Positions 8,804 through 17,789 of a stretch of 64,000 bases of DNA are shown here, piece by piece (position 1 is the first letter of the stretch; each line of letters opens with the position of its first letter). Under the pieces are notes generated by a model. It was given only the letters and a program-made list of their open reading frames with translations, was not told the origin of the DNA and did no database searches. Location: assembly GCA_964353175.1 (NCBI GenBank), contig CAYGUX010000002.1, positions 124,001 to 188,000 of the forward strand, read 5' to 3'. The stretch is from JAIYCX01 sp964353175 (GTDB lineage Bacteria; Bdellovibrionota_C; UBA2361; SZUA-149; DAOLCO01). The translations under genes and the position numbers were made by a program.

Positions 8804-11329
8804 GTGACGACTAAGGGTGGAAAAGGTTTTAATAAGAATTTTAAGGGGTTCCCAAAGGGGGCCGCTGATAAAGATGCGCCTAAACAAGCTAAGCAACATG
8901 AGAACTCCACTTTGAAGACCACCATGAAATTAGGTTTTGTTGATATTAAGGAGATACCGGAGGCCGTACTTGCCCAAGCTCGAACTTTTCTCGAAAAATG
9001 GGGACTTAAATCGGAAGAGTATTCTCTGATCGGAGTCCTTAGTCGATCGATAGAACCAATAGAATTTAGCCCCTTGGTGATTCTCAGTGGCCAAACTGAA
9101 GTAGTCGTTCTCCGTGAAGTTATTCTATCTGATACAATTATTCATTTTTCTCAGATGAATATACCTAAATGCATTCCAAGTGAAATATATCGCACGAATG
9201 GGAACTTAGCACTTTTGAAAAGAGTTTTTGTTTCTAATACATTGGGAGATGTGTTTAGAATGTCAGGTGGCTTTTCCTTAGAGCGTTTAGTTAATCTATT
9301 ATATTCTGCGATTGATTCACTTAGAGTACTTCATGAGAATGGCATCGTTCATGGAAATTTAACAGAATGGAACTTTTCCGCTGGGATGGAAAACCCAGGC
9401 TATTTAATCGATGTCGGAATATATGCAGATGGAAGATCTTTTGCAGAAGATTTAGCTGCTTTAGCAAGTATTATGGATATCGCTTTATCTAAAGTGCGGG
9501 TGAAGAAAGAGGAGTTAGCTGATAAGAGGAAGTTACAAGGAATAGTTGCTCCATTGTTGAACAGTTTATCCGAAGAGGATGATGCAAGAAGACCAACCCT
9601 TGATGTAGCTCTAGGCTTATTTAAAGATTTGGTCGGTTTGGTTCTTGAAGATGCTCTGCCTACAGATATAGTAACTAGCGCAACTGAGGTAGAGTCAGAC
9701 CCCATAGAGAATTTAAACTTGATTAGTGAAGTTAGTCGAGAGATTCCGGAAGATCAAGTTGTTATTTCTAAGTTTAACAATAGAAAGATTGCACCGCCTG
9801 AAATTCAAGAGGCTTACCAAGCAACCGGAGATCATGAGACAAAAAATTCTAGTTATGAAACCACAAAAGAAGTCGGGAAGTCAGGTCTGTTTAAATATCT
9901 AGTATATATAGTGCTCATAGCCCTTGTTTGTTTCTTATCATTTAAAGTATTTAATAAAGTTAAGTCTTTACCTGTTTTTGGCAATTCCACAGGATTGTAT
10001 GATGGTAAATTGATGGGCTTAGAGGAACTTCAATTATCTTGGAATAGTGGGGTCCCTTCAAAAATGCAAGAAGTTGCTAGGCAAGCTATCTACCAATCAT
10101 CACTTAGAGAATTGGCAGAGGAAGTAATCATAACTCCAATTTTATCAGATCAGGGCTCAAGTAGGTATATTGACGCATCTTTAATTCGAGTAGCTTATGC
10201 AAAAGAATGGGAACCACAGTTAAATACACATGATAGACGGTTTATTCTTGCATTGGCTTTGAGGGAAGTTCTAAAAAACGAATTTCCAACAGACGTACCA
10301 TTATTATCAGAGTTGCATCCTGCGATATTGCTTTCTGTCTTAAGCGGAACTGAATCGAAAGTGCCTGCAATCCTGGACTCGGTACCAGCTCAAATTTTAG
10401 AAGGTCTGCCAGAGCCATTTGGCGTAGCTTTTCAAATTCTTTTAAGTAGGGATAATAATTTAAAAGCATCTTCTGCGGAAGTCATCTCTTTGGCACATCT
10501 TGGGACCAGAGGTGCGAATAATGCAGTAACCGTTTCAAGATTTTTAGAGGAAGATTTTGAAAGACGTTTATCCTCTTTGGCGGTCATGTTTTCAGCAAAT
10601 AGCGATGAGTCTTTAAAAATTTTAGATATTATATTAAATCATCCGAATGTTGCCATTGAGAATCCGGCTACTGCTTGGGCTAAAAAAGTAGATCTATTGA
10701 GTTGGGATGGAATTGAAGCCAGTGATAAACTATTTTTAATTGCTGGTGTAGCTTTACGACCGGATAAGGTTCTTTCGGTAGGGCAAATTGCTAGAATGTT
10801 TTTAAATCCTTCTCCTAGAGTAAGAAAATATGCGGTTGGATTGTCTATACATCAGATCCCCTTCAAACATAAAGGCGCATTAGAAGTTTTGACTTTAGTG
10901 CAAAATGTACCTGACATATTAAGTGCAGATCAACTAACATTGTTAGCTCAAATTCTTGAAGATCCTGATAGAACTGTTAGTACTCACATGAAAGTAGTGC
11001 AGAGCTTTATCTCTAGTGAGCCGCCAATTGATATTGTTAAGACTTTGCTTTTAGCTAACTGGGATTCGAAAGTGGAAAGTATAATTGATGGCTCACTTAG
11101 CGCATATTTAAGTGAGAGAGGTTGGATTCCTGATGCCAATGAGTTGGATATATTAGTTAAACATCATGATAAGGTGGCTAGAATGTATGCTTATCAGCGT
11201 ATATTCCTATTAGACGATAAAGCTAAAGCAGCTAATCTTTTAAAAAGAGCTTTTGTAAGTGAAGGAAGTAAGGAGTTTAAGGAACAACTAAAGATTATGA
11301 TTGACCAGTTAGCGGGAGTTTCCAAGTAG
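8804..11329 (+). CDS. Membrane pseudokinase with alpha-helical repeat C-terminus
   Basis: An 841-residue protein starting at GTG 8804 (AAGG 7 bp upstream). Residues about 70-280 resemble a Hanks kinase: the catalytic-loop position reads HGNLTEWN (183-190), so HRD's Asp is replaced, though Asn190 stays; DFG is DVG (203-205); and no glycine loop is clear. It is therefore probably catalytically inactive. One membrane helix follows (362-382, FKYLVYIVLIALVCFLSFKVF). The remaining 450 residues are regular Leu/Ala-rich helices like HEAT or armadillo repeats, presumably on the other side of the membrane. The N-terminal 40 residues are Lys/Gly-rich. Role unknown; likely a scaffold or sensor partner of the kinases nearby. 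Confidence 0.7.
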   Translation: MTTKGGKGFNKNFKGFPKGAADKDAPKQAKQHENSTLKTTMKLGFVDIKEIPEAVLAQARTFLEKWGLKSEEYSLIGVLSRSIEPIEFSPLVILSGQTEVVVLREVILSDTIIHFSQMNIPKCIPSEIYRTNGNLALLKRVFVSNTLGDVFRMSGGFSLERLVNLLYSAIDSLRVLHENGIVHGNLTEWNFSAGMENPGYLIDVGIYADGRSFAEDLAALASIMDIALSKVRVKKEELADKRKLQGIVAPLLNSLSEEDDARRPTLDVALGLFKDLVGLVLEDALPTDIVTSATEVESDPIENLNLISEVSREIPEDQVVISKFNNRKIAPPEIQEAYQATGDHETKNSSYETTKEVGKSGLFKYLVYIVLIALVCFLSFKVFNKVKSLPVFGNSTGLYDGKLMGLEELQLSWNSGVPSKMQEVARQAIYQSSLRELAEEVIITPILSDQGSSRYIDASLIRVAYAKEWEPQLNTHDRRFILALALREVLKNEFPTDVPLLSELHPAILLSVLSGTESKVPAILDSVPAQILEGLPEPFGVAFQILLSRDNNLKASSAEVISLAHLGTRGANNAVTVSRFLEEDFERRLSSLAVMFSANSDESLKILDIILNHPNVAIENPATAWAKKVDLLSWDGIEASDKLFLIAGVALRPDKVLSVGQIARMFLNPSPRVRKYAVGLSIHQIPFKHKGALEVLTLVQNVPDILSADQLTLLAQILEDPDRTVSTHMKVVQSFISSEPPIDIVKTLLLANWDSKVESIIDGSLSAYLSERGWIPDANELDILVKHHDKVARMYAYQRIFLLDDKAKAANLLKRAFVSEGSKEFKEQLKIMIDQLAGVSK

Positions 11330-11815
11330 TTTCTGTCTGTTTATCGCTCTAGTTGATATTCTAACAGCCTTTATCCATCCACCTTCTTTTATCCATTGAT
11401 CTAAATTTTTTATCTCCGGATGAAGTGATTCAAGTTGTTTAAAATTTTTTGAATGAATATCTCTTCTTCCATTCTTATATCCTATACCGACCACGGCATG
11501 ACAAAGTTCGTGATAAATCAAAGCTTCTAAATAGGGCCGGGATTCATCTAGGCGCATGGCTGGGGCGACCCTAACAATTCGTTTCTCAATATTACAGGAT
11601 GCTAAAACTCTTTTTTGCGGTCTGTTAGACCATACAATCTTATAGTTAAGTAGATTTGATTGATTAGGGAAGTATTTATAAACTAATTTATGCCAAATTA
11701 TACGGAGGTCATTGCTACTCGTTGGACTCGCTTGGGAGATAATTTTCTTTTTAGGCCTAAGTAGAGAGCTAATTGCCTCAAAGAAGAAACTAAGTTGTGT
11801 CGCTTGCAAGTTCAT
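11309..11815 (-). CDS. SprT-like zinc metalloprotein
   Basis: A 168-residue protein with the zinc motif HELCH (in ALIYHELCHAVVG), preceded by a strand reading VRVAPAMRLDE, the pattern of the SprT/SprT-like family (bacterial relatives of the DNA-protein crosslink protease SPRTN). A second possible ligand (HSKNFKQL) follows. It probably binds one zinc in the cytoplasm; activity is not proven for bacterial members. Its last 21 bp overlap the end of the pseudokinase gene on the other strand. Confidence 0.75.
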   Translation of the reverse strand: MNLQATQLSFFFEAISSLLRPKKKIISQASPTSSNDLRIIWHKLVYKYFPNQSNLLNYKIVWSNRPQKRVLASCNIEKRIVRVAPAMRLDESRPYLEALIYHELCHAVVGIGYKNGRRDIHSKNFKQLESLHPEIKNLDQWIKEGGWIKAVRISTRAINRQKLLGNSR

Positions 11816-11945
11816 TTATATCTGAAAACTGTGTTAAGTTCCTGAAGTTATTAGTGCTTTAGGAAAGTTTATATTGTGACGATGATAAGAATAACAAATA
11901 TTTTGTTTATTAGGAATGTAAATACCTGAACCTGCACTAAAGGCC

Positions 11946-12938
11946 ATGGGTATTATCTTGGACACAGTAAAAATGGCAAATTTGATTCAAGATGAAAGCA
12001 CTTTTGAGGAAGGCTTAGATACTGAAGAGGAGGTCACTAACAGTGATCGAATACTTGATGAGGCATCCGAAGAAGCAGTCGGCACTATCTCTCCAACCTG
12101 GGTCAGGGCAAGGGAAGTTGTTAAAAAAGTACGTCCTATCCCTTGGGCATTCTGGAGTCTGATTAGATCTGTTTGGGGACATGAAAATCCAGAATCTATT
12201 GTTCTAGATAGTTCTCAGTTTTCTGTTGTTGAAAGGCTTGTCCTTAGAGCGGTGGAAGACTCTGAACTTGTTATGGAACCAGTAGAACGGAAGGGTCAAT
12301 ATGTCGATAGTTATACGGCGCTAGGAGCATCCACTACTTCATCCTTATGTTTTATACATGCGGTATGTAAACGAGTTGCTGTAAGTTTACAAGAAAGAGT
12401 TTATAGAGCGATTATAGATGACGCCTTGTTACGAGCTAGACTGGGAGTTATTCTAAGTAAGGCATCTCCAAGGGTAAGCGTTGGTACTGGTTTATTAGTT
12501 GGTTTTTCAGGGCGAGCTGGTTTGGCTATTCAATTGGCTTCAGGCTCGGAGACAGAAGCTAGTGATGCCTTAAAAGGTTTAGCCATGGGGCAGGACATTA
12601 GCAGCACAGGTCTCAATGTTTATGGATGCGACCCTCTTCAGGTGGGTGCTTTGGCATTAATCTCAGCAGGATGTAATAAACAAATTGCAAGCGGCATATC
12701 TGCTTTTGGGATTAGTAAGGAAGATATTATCTTTGGAACTCCTCAGTATGATTGGATGCTCTACTTTCAAGCTATTGAAAAAATGCGGGTTGGAAAAATA
12801 GAAACTTTGACGACTGCAGAGTTAGAGTATTTGGGTATTGGGGAAGAAGCTAAGAGTAGGCTGCAAACTATGTCGCAAAAGGCATTTAGAGCTGGTCATA
12901 ACTTAGAGTGGTTAATGTTAAACTTATCTGAAATGTAA
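11946..12938 (+). CDS. Hypothetical protein, possibly HDOD-like
   Basis: A 330-residue acidic protein. No catalytic motif is obvious. The region LLRARLGVILSKASPRVSVGTGLLVGFSGRAGLAIQL and later DPLQVGALALISAGCNKQIASGISAFGI resemble HDOD-type regulatory helices, but this is a weak match by eye. The first 45 residues are acidic and disordered. It is followed after 5 bp by a Ser/Thr kinase gene, so the two are almost surely co-transcribed, and this protein is a candidate input or substrate for that kinase. Start: ATG 11946; internal ATG at 11973 is an alternative. Confidence 0.6.
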   Translation: MGIILDTVKMANLIQDESTFEEGLDTEEEVTNSDRILDEASEEAVGTISPTWVRAREVVKKVRPIPWAFWSLIRSVWGHENPESIVLDSSQFSVVERLVLRAVEDSELVMEPVERKGQYVDSYTALGASTTSSLCFIHAVCKRVAVSLQERVYRAIIDDALLRARLGVILSKASPRVSVGTGLLVGFSGRAGLAIQLASGSETEASDALKGLAMGQDISSTGLNVYGCDPLQVGALALISAGCNKQIASGISAFGISKEDIIFGTPQYDWMLYFQAIEKMRVGKIETLTTAELEYLGIGEEAKSRLQTMSQKAFRAGHNLEWLMLNLSEM

Positions 12939-12943
12939 GCTAT

Positions 12944-14638
12944 ATGGAAGTAGGTGGATCACGAGAATTGTTGCCCAATGGTAGTGTCATTAATGGACGC
13001 TATGAGGTTCTAAGTACCTTAGGATTTGGTGGGATGGGTACTGTGATTAAAGTCAGAGATTTAGCCTTAGACGGTGAGATTGGGGCACTTAAAATTCTAT
13101 TTCCTCATTTAGCAAGTGACCAGATTCAGTTTGGGCGATTTAGAAATGAGGTTCTTTTAGCTCGCAGGCTATCTCACCCTCATATAGTGAGAATTTATGA
13201 TTTTGGATCGTGGGAAAAATATTATTTCCTAAGTATGGAGTTCGTAGAAGGCGGTACTTTAACAGATCGTATATACGGCAGAGGTCAAGACAGGCTAATG
13301 TTTGATGATGCCATTCGGTATCTTTTGCAAATTTTAGATGCTCTATCTTGTGCCCATAAATCAGGAGTCGTTCATCGAGATATGAAGCCTGACAATATAA
13401 TGATTACTGTCGGTAACTCCGCAAAAGTGACTGATTTTGGTCTCGCTCGAGCTATTGATATTGATAAAAGATTTACAATGACAGGAGAAACAGTAGGCAC
13501 TCCTTATTATATGTCCCCTGAGCAACTTGCAGGTGAAAAACCAGATGAAAGAGTGGATATATATTCACTGGGAATTATGGCCTATGAAATGATGATAGGT
13601 AGGAGGCCATTCTCTAGTGATAACTATATGGAATTAGCACATATGCATATGACGCAAGCATTGCCTGATATATGTCAGGTAAATGCCAGTACTCCAAAGT
13701 GGTTTAGAGAATTTGTAGAAGCTTGTTGTGAGAAACGTAAAGAAGATAGATTTAACAGTAGTGAGGAAGGTGCCAGATTTTTATTAAGTCACCTTGATGA
13801 GAAAGACAAGAAAAAGGTCTATCGAGTGCCAGCGGTGCTGTCAGTGGGAACATTGCCTAGTATCAGGGGTAGGGGATCTTACCGAACTATAAAAAGGTTG
13901 GGGATGGTGTTCGCATCTTTATGGATGGCGATGCTAATATTCTATATGTTGCCAATTGGCCCATTAACTTATGGTAAGTTGCGATCACATTTTGGAGGTA
14001 TCGAGAGGGCGTATCCTTTTTTAAGTTTTGATAGAGTAGAGGACTTCCCTGCCCATTTAAATGCTAGAGATTGGTATCAGATCAAAGAACTTTTGATAAT
14101 GGAGCCAAGTCTAACTACAACTTTTAAAGATCAAATTATTCAAGTATTTTCTACAGAAGATATTGCTCAGATTAGAGTGGTATTAGAAAGAGAAAATAAC
14201 AAAGAGTTTCTTTTAGACTTGATATTGGCCTCAAAGAATTATGATGTAATTAGGTTTTGTGTAGAGAAACTTAATAGTAGTGGGCCATTTGCCTATTCTG
14301 CAGACAAAGAGGACGCCTTAGTCGCTAAGTTAATGTCGTTTAATGAACCTAGCTTACTCGAGGAGTTTTTCTCTGCTTCAAGAGGTGGTCTTTCCTGGCT
14401 TAGTAAGAAAGGAGAGTCTTTACTTGTATTTGCATATAGAGCAAAGGCTTGGAATACGTTTAGAGTCCTATTGGAAAGAGGGGCGTCACCTGATGCAAAA
14501 CTTAGTACTGGGCAGCCAATAGTAACCCTAGCAAGAAAAGAGATGCCTGATGTATATGAATTACTCCAGCAGTATGGAGCTGACACATCTTCTGCAAGTG
14601 TTCGATCTAATGGAAAGGCCAGCTATAGTCTAAAATAG
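12944..14638 (+). CDS. Membrane Ser/Thr protein kinase with ankyrin-like C-terminus
   Basis: A 564-residue Hanks-type kinase that appears active: glycine loop LGFGGMGTV (26-34), Lys50 and Glu69, HRDMKPDN (144-151) and DFG (164-166), activation segment GTPYYMSPEQ. One membrane helix lies around 325-343 (FASLWMAMLIFYMLP). The outer part is helical and ends in an ankyrin-like pair (LLVFAYRAKAWNTFRVLLERGA and a following repeat). Phosphorylates Ser/Thr of unknown proteins at the membrane. It is the second gene of an operon with the preceding 330-residue protein. Confidence 0.92.
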   Translation: MEVGGSRELLPNGSVINGRYEVLSTLGFGGMGTVIKVRDLALDGEIGALKILFPHLASDQIQFGRFRNEVLLARRLSHPHIVRIYDFGSWEKYYFLSMEFVEGGTLTDRIYGRGQDRLMFDDAIRYLLQILDALSCAHKSGVVHRDMKPDNIMITVGNSAKVTDFGLARAIDIDKRFTMTGETVGTPYYMSPEQLAGEKPDERVDIYSLGIMAYEMMIGRRPFSSDNYMELAHMHMTQALPDICQVNASTPKWFREFVEACCEKRKEDRFNSSEEGARFLLSHLDEKDKKKVYRVPAVLSVGTLPSIRGRGSYRTIKRLGMVFASLWMAMLIFYMLPIGPLTYGKLRSHFGGIERAYPFLSFDRVEDFPAHLNARDWYQIKELLIMEPSLTTTFKDQIIQVFSTEDIAQIRVVLERENNKEFLLDLILASKNYDVIRFCVEKLNSSGPFAYSADKEDALVAKLMSFNEPSLLEEFFSASRGGLSWLSKKGESLLVFAYRAKAWNTFRVLLERGASPDAKLSTGQPIVTLARKEMPDVYELLQQYGADTSSASVRSNGKASYSLK

Positions 14639-14660
14639 ATAGATAGAAGCTCTATAATTC

Positions 14661-16412
14661 TTAGAAATATTTTTCTAGCTTTTTTCTGCCAAAGTATATG
14701 GCTATTTCAGCTACTGAGATATTTATAAATATAAATATTATCCCTAGCGCATAACTAATAGGGCCTAGCTCTAGGTTTTTAGTGGAATCAAATGCCAAAA
14801 ATGCACCGATACTATTCGAAAATATAAAACTTAAGATTATAAGATCTATAAATATTAGCCCAAAACCAAGAAGCATGAATAGTAAGCTACCAAAGCTAGC
14901 AGTAACTTCTCCTGGATTTTCTTTATTAAAGTCAGAAAAGTATGCTCCCATTCCCAAGCCGAGGCTTATTAATCCATAAGTAGTGATGAGTGTTGAAGTA
15001 AATTTAATTACTAACATACCTGGTGAGGCATTGAGAGCTAGAAGTGATAGAGTGAATAAGGTGGCTAGGAAAATAGAAGATGGAATATACCAAGTGGTAA
15101 GTTTAGCCTTAAATATGTCTTTGATGGGAACTGGTGATGCTTGAAGTAACCATATACTTTTCCCTTCAAGTGACCATTGGGGATAGATTATCCTTGTTCC
15201 CAACGCTAAGGCGATAAAAGCTTCGAGGCAGGAGTTAGATATGGTTAGTGCATTTATCCACCACATTCTACTCGTCTCAGGTAAACCACTTACGAACCCT
15301 ACTTGGAAATTGATGATATATAAATATGAAGCTGTAAGAAAAAGAAGCATTACCATTTGGCCTGCTTGTCCGACATTCCTTGCAAAAATCCTATAGTCTT
15401 TGACAATAATTCCACGATTTTTTGAGCTTAAAAAGGAAGTTAGTTTGTATAAGGTATTTTGTCTGGCTCTGCTTGAAGATAGTTTCTGTTCGGAGGAGGA
15501 GTTCACTGAGGTTAAGCTAGATTGGTAAAATAGTTTAAGAGAAAGATAGGCCATTGATAAGGACAGGATACAAAAGGATATTAGTGCTACTAAATACGTA
15601 AGGATAGATTTTCCTGTAGGGGAAAGAATTTCGCCTAGAATATTAGATACCCAATAGGTTGGTAACATAGGGTTACTTATAAAGTTTATTACCGGTAAAA
15701 ATCGAATTAAGTCATCTATGGAAATGGCTTTAATGCCTTTAGTTTGGGCACTAATTAGTAGTAGGCTATTGGAAACTAGTAGAAGTAGTCCGAGTAGAAT
15801 AAACTTTATAAATGTTTTAGCTAGTTTATTCGGGAAAATAATAGGGTAAATAGCAGCGAAGCAGTAGGCAAGAGAAGTGGGGATACTAAAAAATATTATA
15901 CATACAGGTATAGCAAGCAGGTAAAAAGTTAGATCAGTATTTTCTGACTTACCTAAGAATAGAAGAATTGGGACAAAAAACAATAACGACATCCAACTTG
16001 TTAGGAGATAAGTTTTTAACAGATTCCCCAGGAAGAAGGAACTTGGTTTTATAGGGCTTTGGTGAATTAGATCTAGGTCTTTAGATGTGAAAAGTTGATT
16101 TATCGCGGAAAAGAAGTTGGTAAAGAATAGCATTACAAAAAGAGAGAAAACAAAAAGGTTTAGTATGAGGCTGGGGTGAAGGTAGATGAGGTTCATTTGT
16201 TTGCTGATCTCTGTGAGAAATCTAAACCCACCACTGTAAATACTAAACATTAGAGCGATACTAAAGACGATACTCCCAAGCACGCGCACCAAGTTATCTG
16301 CCTTAAACGCTTCCTTGCTAAGAAAGTTTTTAATGCTGAAGTAGCTGGGGATCAAGATTAGAGGTAGTTGAACCTTGTTTTGTAATCGGGATGCTTTATT
16401 TTTACTAATCAT
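14661..16412 (-). CDS. ABC exporter permease
   Basis: A 583-residue integral membrane protein with about 12 hydrophobic helices and a short basic start. It lies directly after and overlaps by 8 bp the ATPase gene at 16405-17127, so it is the permease of that transporter. The long, paired-helix layout resembles ABC-2-type exporters of the YbhR/putative ABC exporter type. The substrate is unknown. Its start ATG at 16412 lies inside the ATPase frame, which suggests coupled translation. Confidence 0.8.
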   Translation of the reverse strand: MISKNKASRLQNKVQLPLILIPSYFSIKNFLSKEAFKADNLVRVLGSIVFSIALMFSIYSGGFRFLTEISKQMNLIYLHPSLILNLFVFSLFVMLFFTNFFSAINQLFTSKDLDLIHQSPIKPSSFFLGNLLKTYLLTSWMSLLFFVPILLFLGKSENTDLTFYLLAIPVCIIFFSIPTSLAYCFAAIYPIIFPNKLAKTFIKFILLGLLLLVSNSLLLISAQTKGIKAISIDDLIRFLPVINFISNPMLPTYWVSNILGEILSPTGKSILTYLVALISFCILSLSMAYLSLKLFYQSSLTSVNSSSEQKLSSSRARQNTLYKLTSFLSSKNRGIIVKDYRIFARNVGQAGQMVMLLFLTASYLYIINFQVGFVSGLPETSRMWWINALTISNSCLEAFIALALGTRIIYPQWSLEGKSIWLLQASPVPIKDIFKAKLTTWYIPSSIFLATLFTLSLLALNASPGMLVIKFTSTLITTYGLISLGLGMGAYFSDFNKENPGEVTASFGSLLFMLLGFGLIFIDLIILSFIFSNSIGAFLAFDSTKNLELGPISYALGIIFIFINISVAEIAIYFGRKKLEKYF

Positions 16413-17127
16413 TAGTTAGCTCTAAGAAAGTCGCTTCAAGATTTTCTTCTCCTTTACCTGCCATAGATTTTAGTTCCTGCGGCGTTCCTTCGGCAATAAG
16501 ACTCCCACCTTTAATTATTCCTATTCTGTCAGAAATTTCCTCCGCTACATGTAGAGAGTGGGTTGATAGGAAGATGGTAGTTCCTTGGCTGGCGTAGTCT
16601 CTTAGGTTTTGTTTGAGGGTTTTCGCTCCGCGTGGATCTAGTCCCACCATAGGTTCGTCTATAATGAGAACTTTAGGGCTATGTACTAGGGCCGCGCATG
16701 TGGCAAGGCGTTGCCTCATACCATGAGAATAGCTTTCGATTAAGTCGTCTTCTACTTCAAGTAATTCATAGGAGCTTAAAAGCTCATCTATCTTTATGTT
16801 CGCATCCTGTAACTTCATGTTGTAGAGCTCGCTTGTGAAGTATAGAAACTCTCTTCCACTAAGCTTCTCATACAGATATGCTCTATCCGGAATGTAACCT
16901 GTAAGAGACTTCGCCTTCTCAGGTTCTACAAACATATTAATGCCATTGATAAGTACGGTACCAGAAGTAGGCTTTAAAATTCCCGTTAACATTTTTATAG
17001 TAGTTGTCTTCCCAGCGCCATTCATGCCAAGGAAACTGTAAATCTCACCATCATTTACTTCTAATGATAGATTGTTTACCGCCCGATGCGGGCCAAAAGA
17101 TTTATTTATTTTTTGTAGTGAAATCAT
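16405..17127 (-). CDS. ABC transporter ATP-binding protein
   Basis: A 240-residue ABC ATPase of the ABC-2 exporter group (CcmA/DrrA-like). Walker A is GMNGAGKTT (34-42), the signature is YSHGMRQRL (134-142), Walker B is VLIIDEPMVGLDPRG (151-165) and the switch His is in STHSLH. It powers the permease downstream. The neighbouring upstream gene overlaps its start by 26 bp, so three genes (17102-17758, this, and the permease) form one operon. Confidence 0.95.
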   Translation of the reverse strand: MISLQKINKSFGPHRAVNNLSLEVNDGEIYSFLGMNGAGKTTTIKMLTGILKPTSGTVLINGINMFVEPEKAKSLTGYIPDRAYLYEKLSGREFLYFTSELYNMKLQDANIKIDELLSSYELLEVEDDLIESYSHGMRQRLATCAALVHSPKVLIIDEPMVGLDPRGAKTLKQNLRDYASQGTTIFLSTHSLHVAEEISDRIGIIKGGSLIAEGTPQELKSMAGKGEENLEATFLELTND

Positions 17128-17758
17128 TGAGTAGTCTATTAATTGATTCTTTCAATATTGGATAATTGGATAGGTCTAGATTTAGGGTTTTGGAGGTCGG
17201 AGCCTCTTCATGTAGTTTGTTTAAATGTTCTAGGAGTGATTTGATCGCAGCTGTTACTGGATGTGTCTCTACATGGATATTGAGAATTGAGTACTTAAGG
17301 TCGGGTTTTATTTTGATTAAGACAGGTCCATCAAAGTGTAAGGTCTCCACATTTGTTTTAGAAGGGTCATCACATGTTGCGGTTATGAGTTTGGTTCCTG
17401 TTAAAGTACATTCGATTCTAAGCGAATTGTCTGCAGTAAGGGCTATTTTACCATTAAAAAGTTGTCCAAGCGGATTGAAAATTAGCTTTGCGTGAATGAG
17501 TATCGTTTGACCCATTAATATTGATTCGGTACTTAGTGTTAGAGTCCTGTTAATATTTTCTTCGATTTGTGAAGTTATTTTAATAAGATTGGTATTATCT
17601 CCCACCAAGTAAGACTTTTTTTCTTTCGTTATAGAATGAATCAAAAAAATGGCGGGGTATTCAAGTTGATATATCTTAGTTAATGCCAATAGAAATATTA
17701 AGATTGAACTTATAGTCAATAGAACTGTGTATTTTATGTCTTTAGTCATGACTTGCAA
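17102..17758 (-). CDS. Membrane-anchored hypothetical protein of the ABC operon
   Basis: A 218-residue protein with one N-terminal hydrophobic helix (about 10-27, YTVLLTISSILIFLLAL), after which the chain is predicted mostly beta (alternating Thr, Ile and Leu) and then helical, likely outside. I do not recognise the family; DUF2993/LmeA-like lipid-binding proteins are a weak guess. Its 3' end overlaps the ATPase gene by 26 bp, and it may be an accessory or periplasmic partner of the exporter. Confidence 0.6.
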   Translation of the reverse strand: MQVMTKDIKYTVLLTISSILIFLLALTKIYQLEYPAIFLIHSITKEKKSYLVGDNTNLIKITSQIEENINRTLTLSTESILMGQTILIHAKLIFNPLGQLFNGKIALTADNSLRIECTLTGTKLITATCDDPSKTNVETLHFDGPVLIKIKPDLKYSILNIHVETHPVTAAIKSLLEHLNKLHEEAPTSKTLNLDLSNYPILKESINRLLNDFTTKNK

Positions 17759-17789
17759 AAGTGTTCATAAATGCCTAATAAATTATTTT

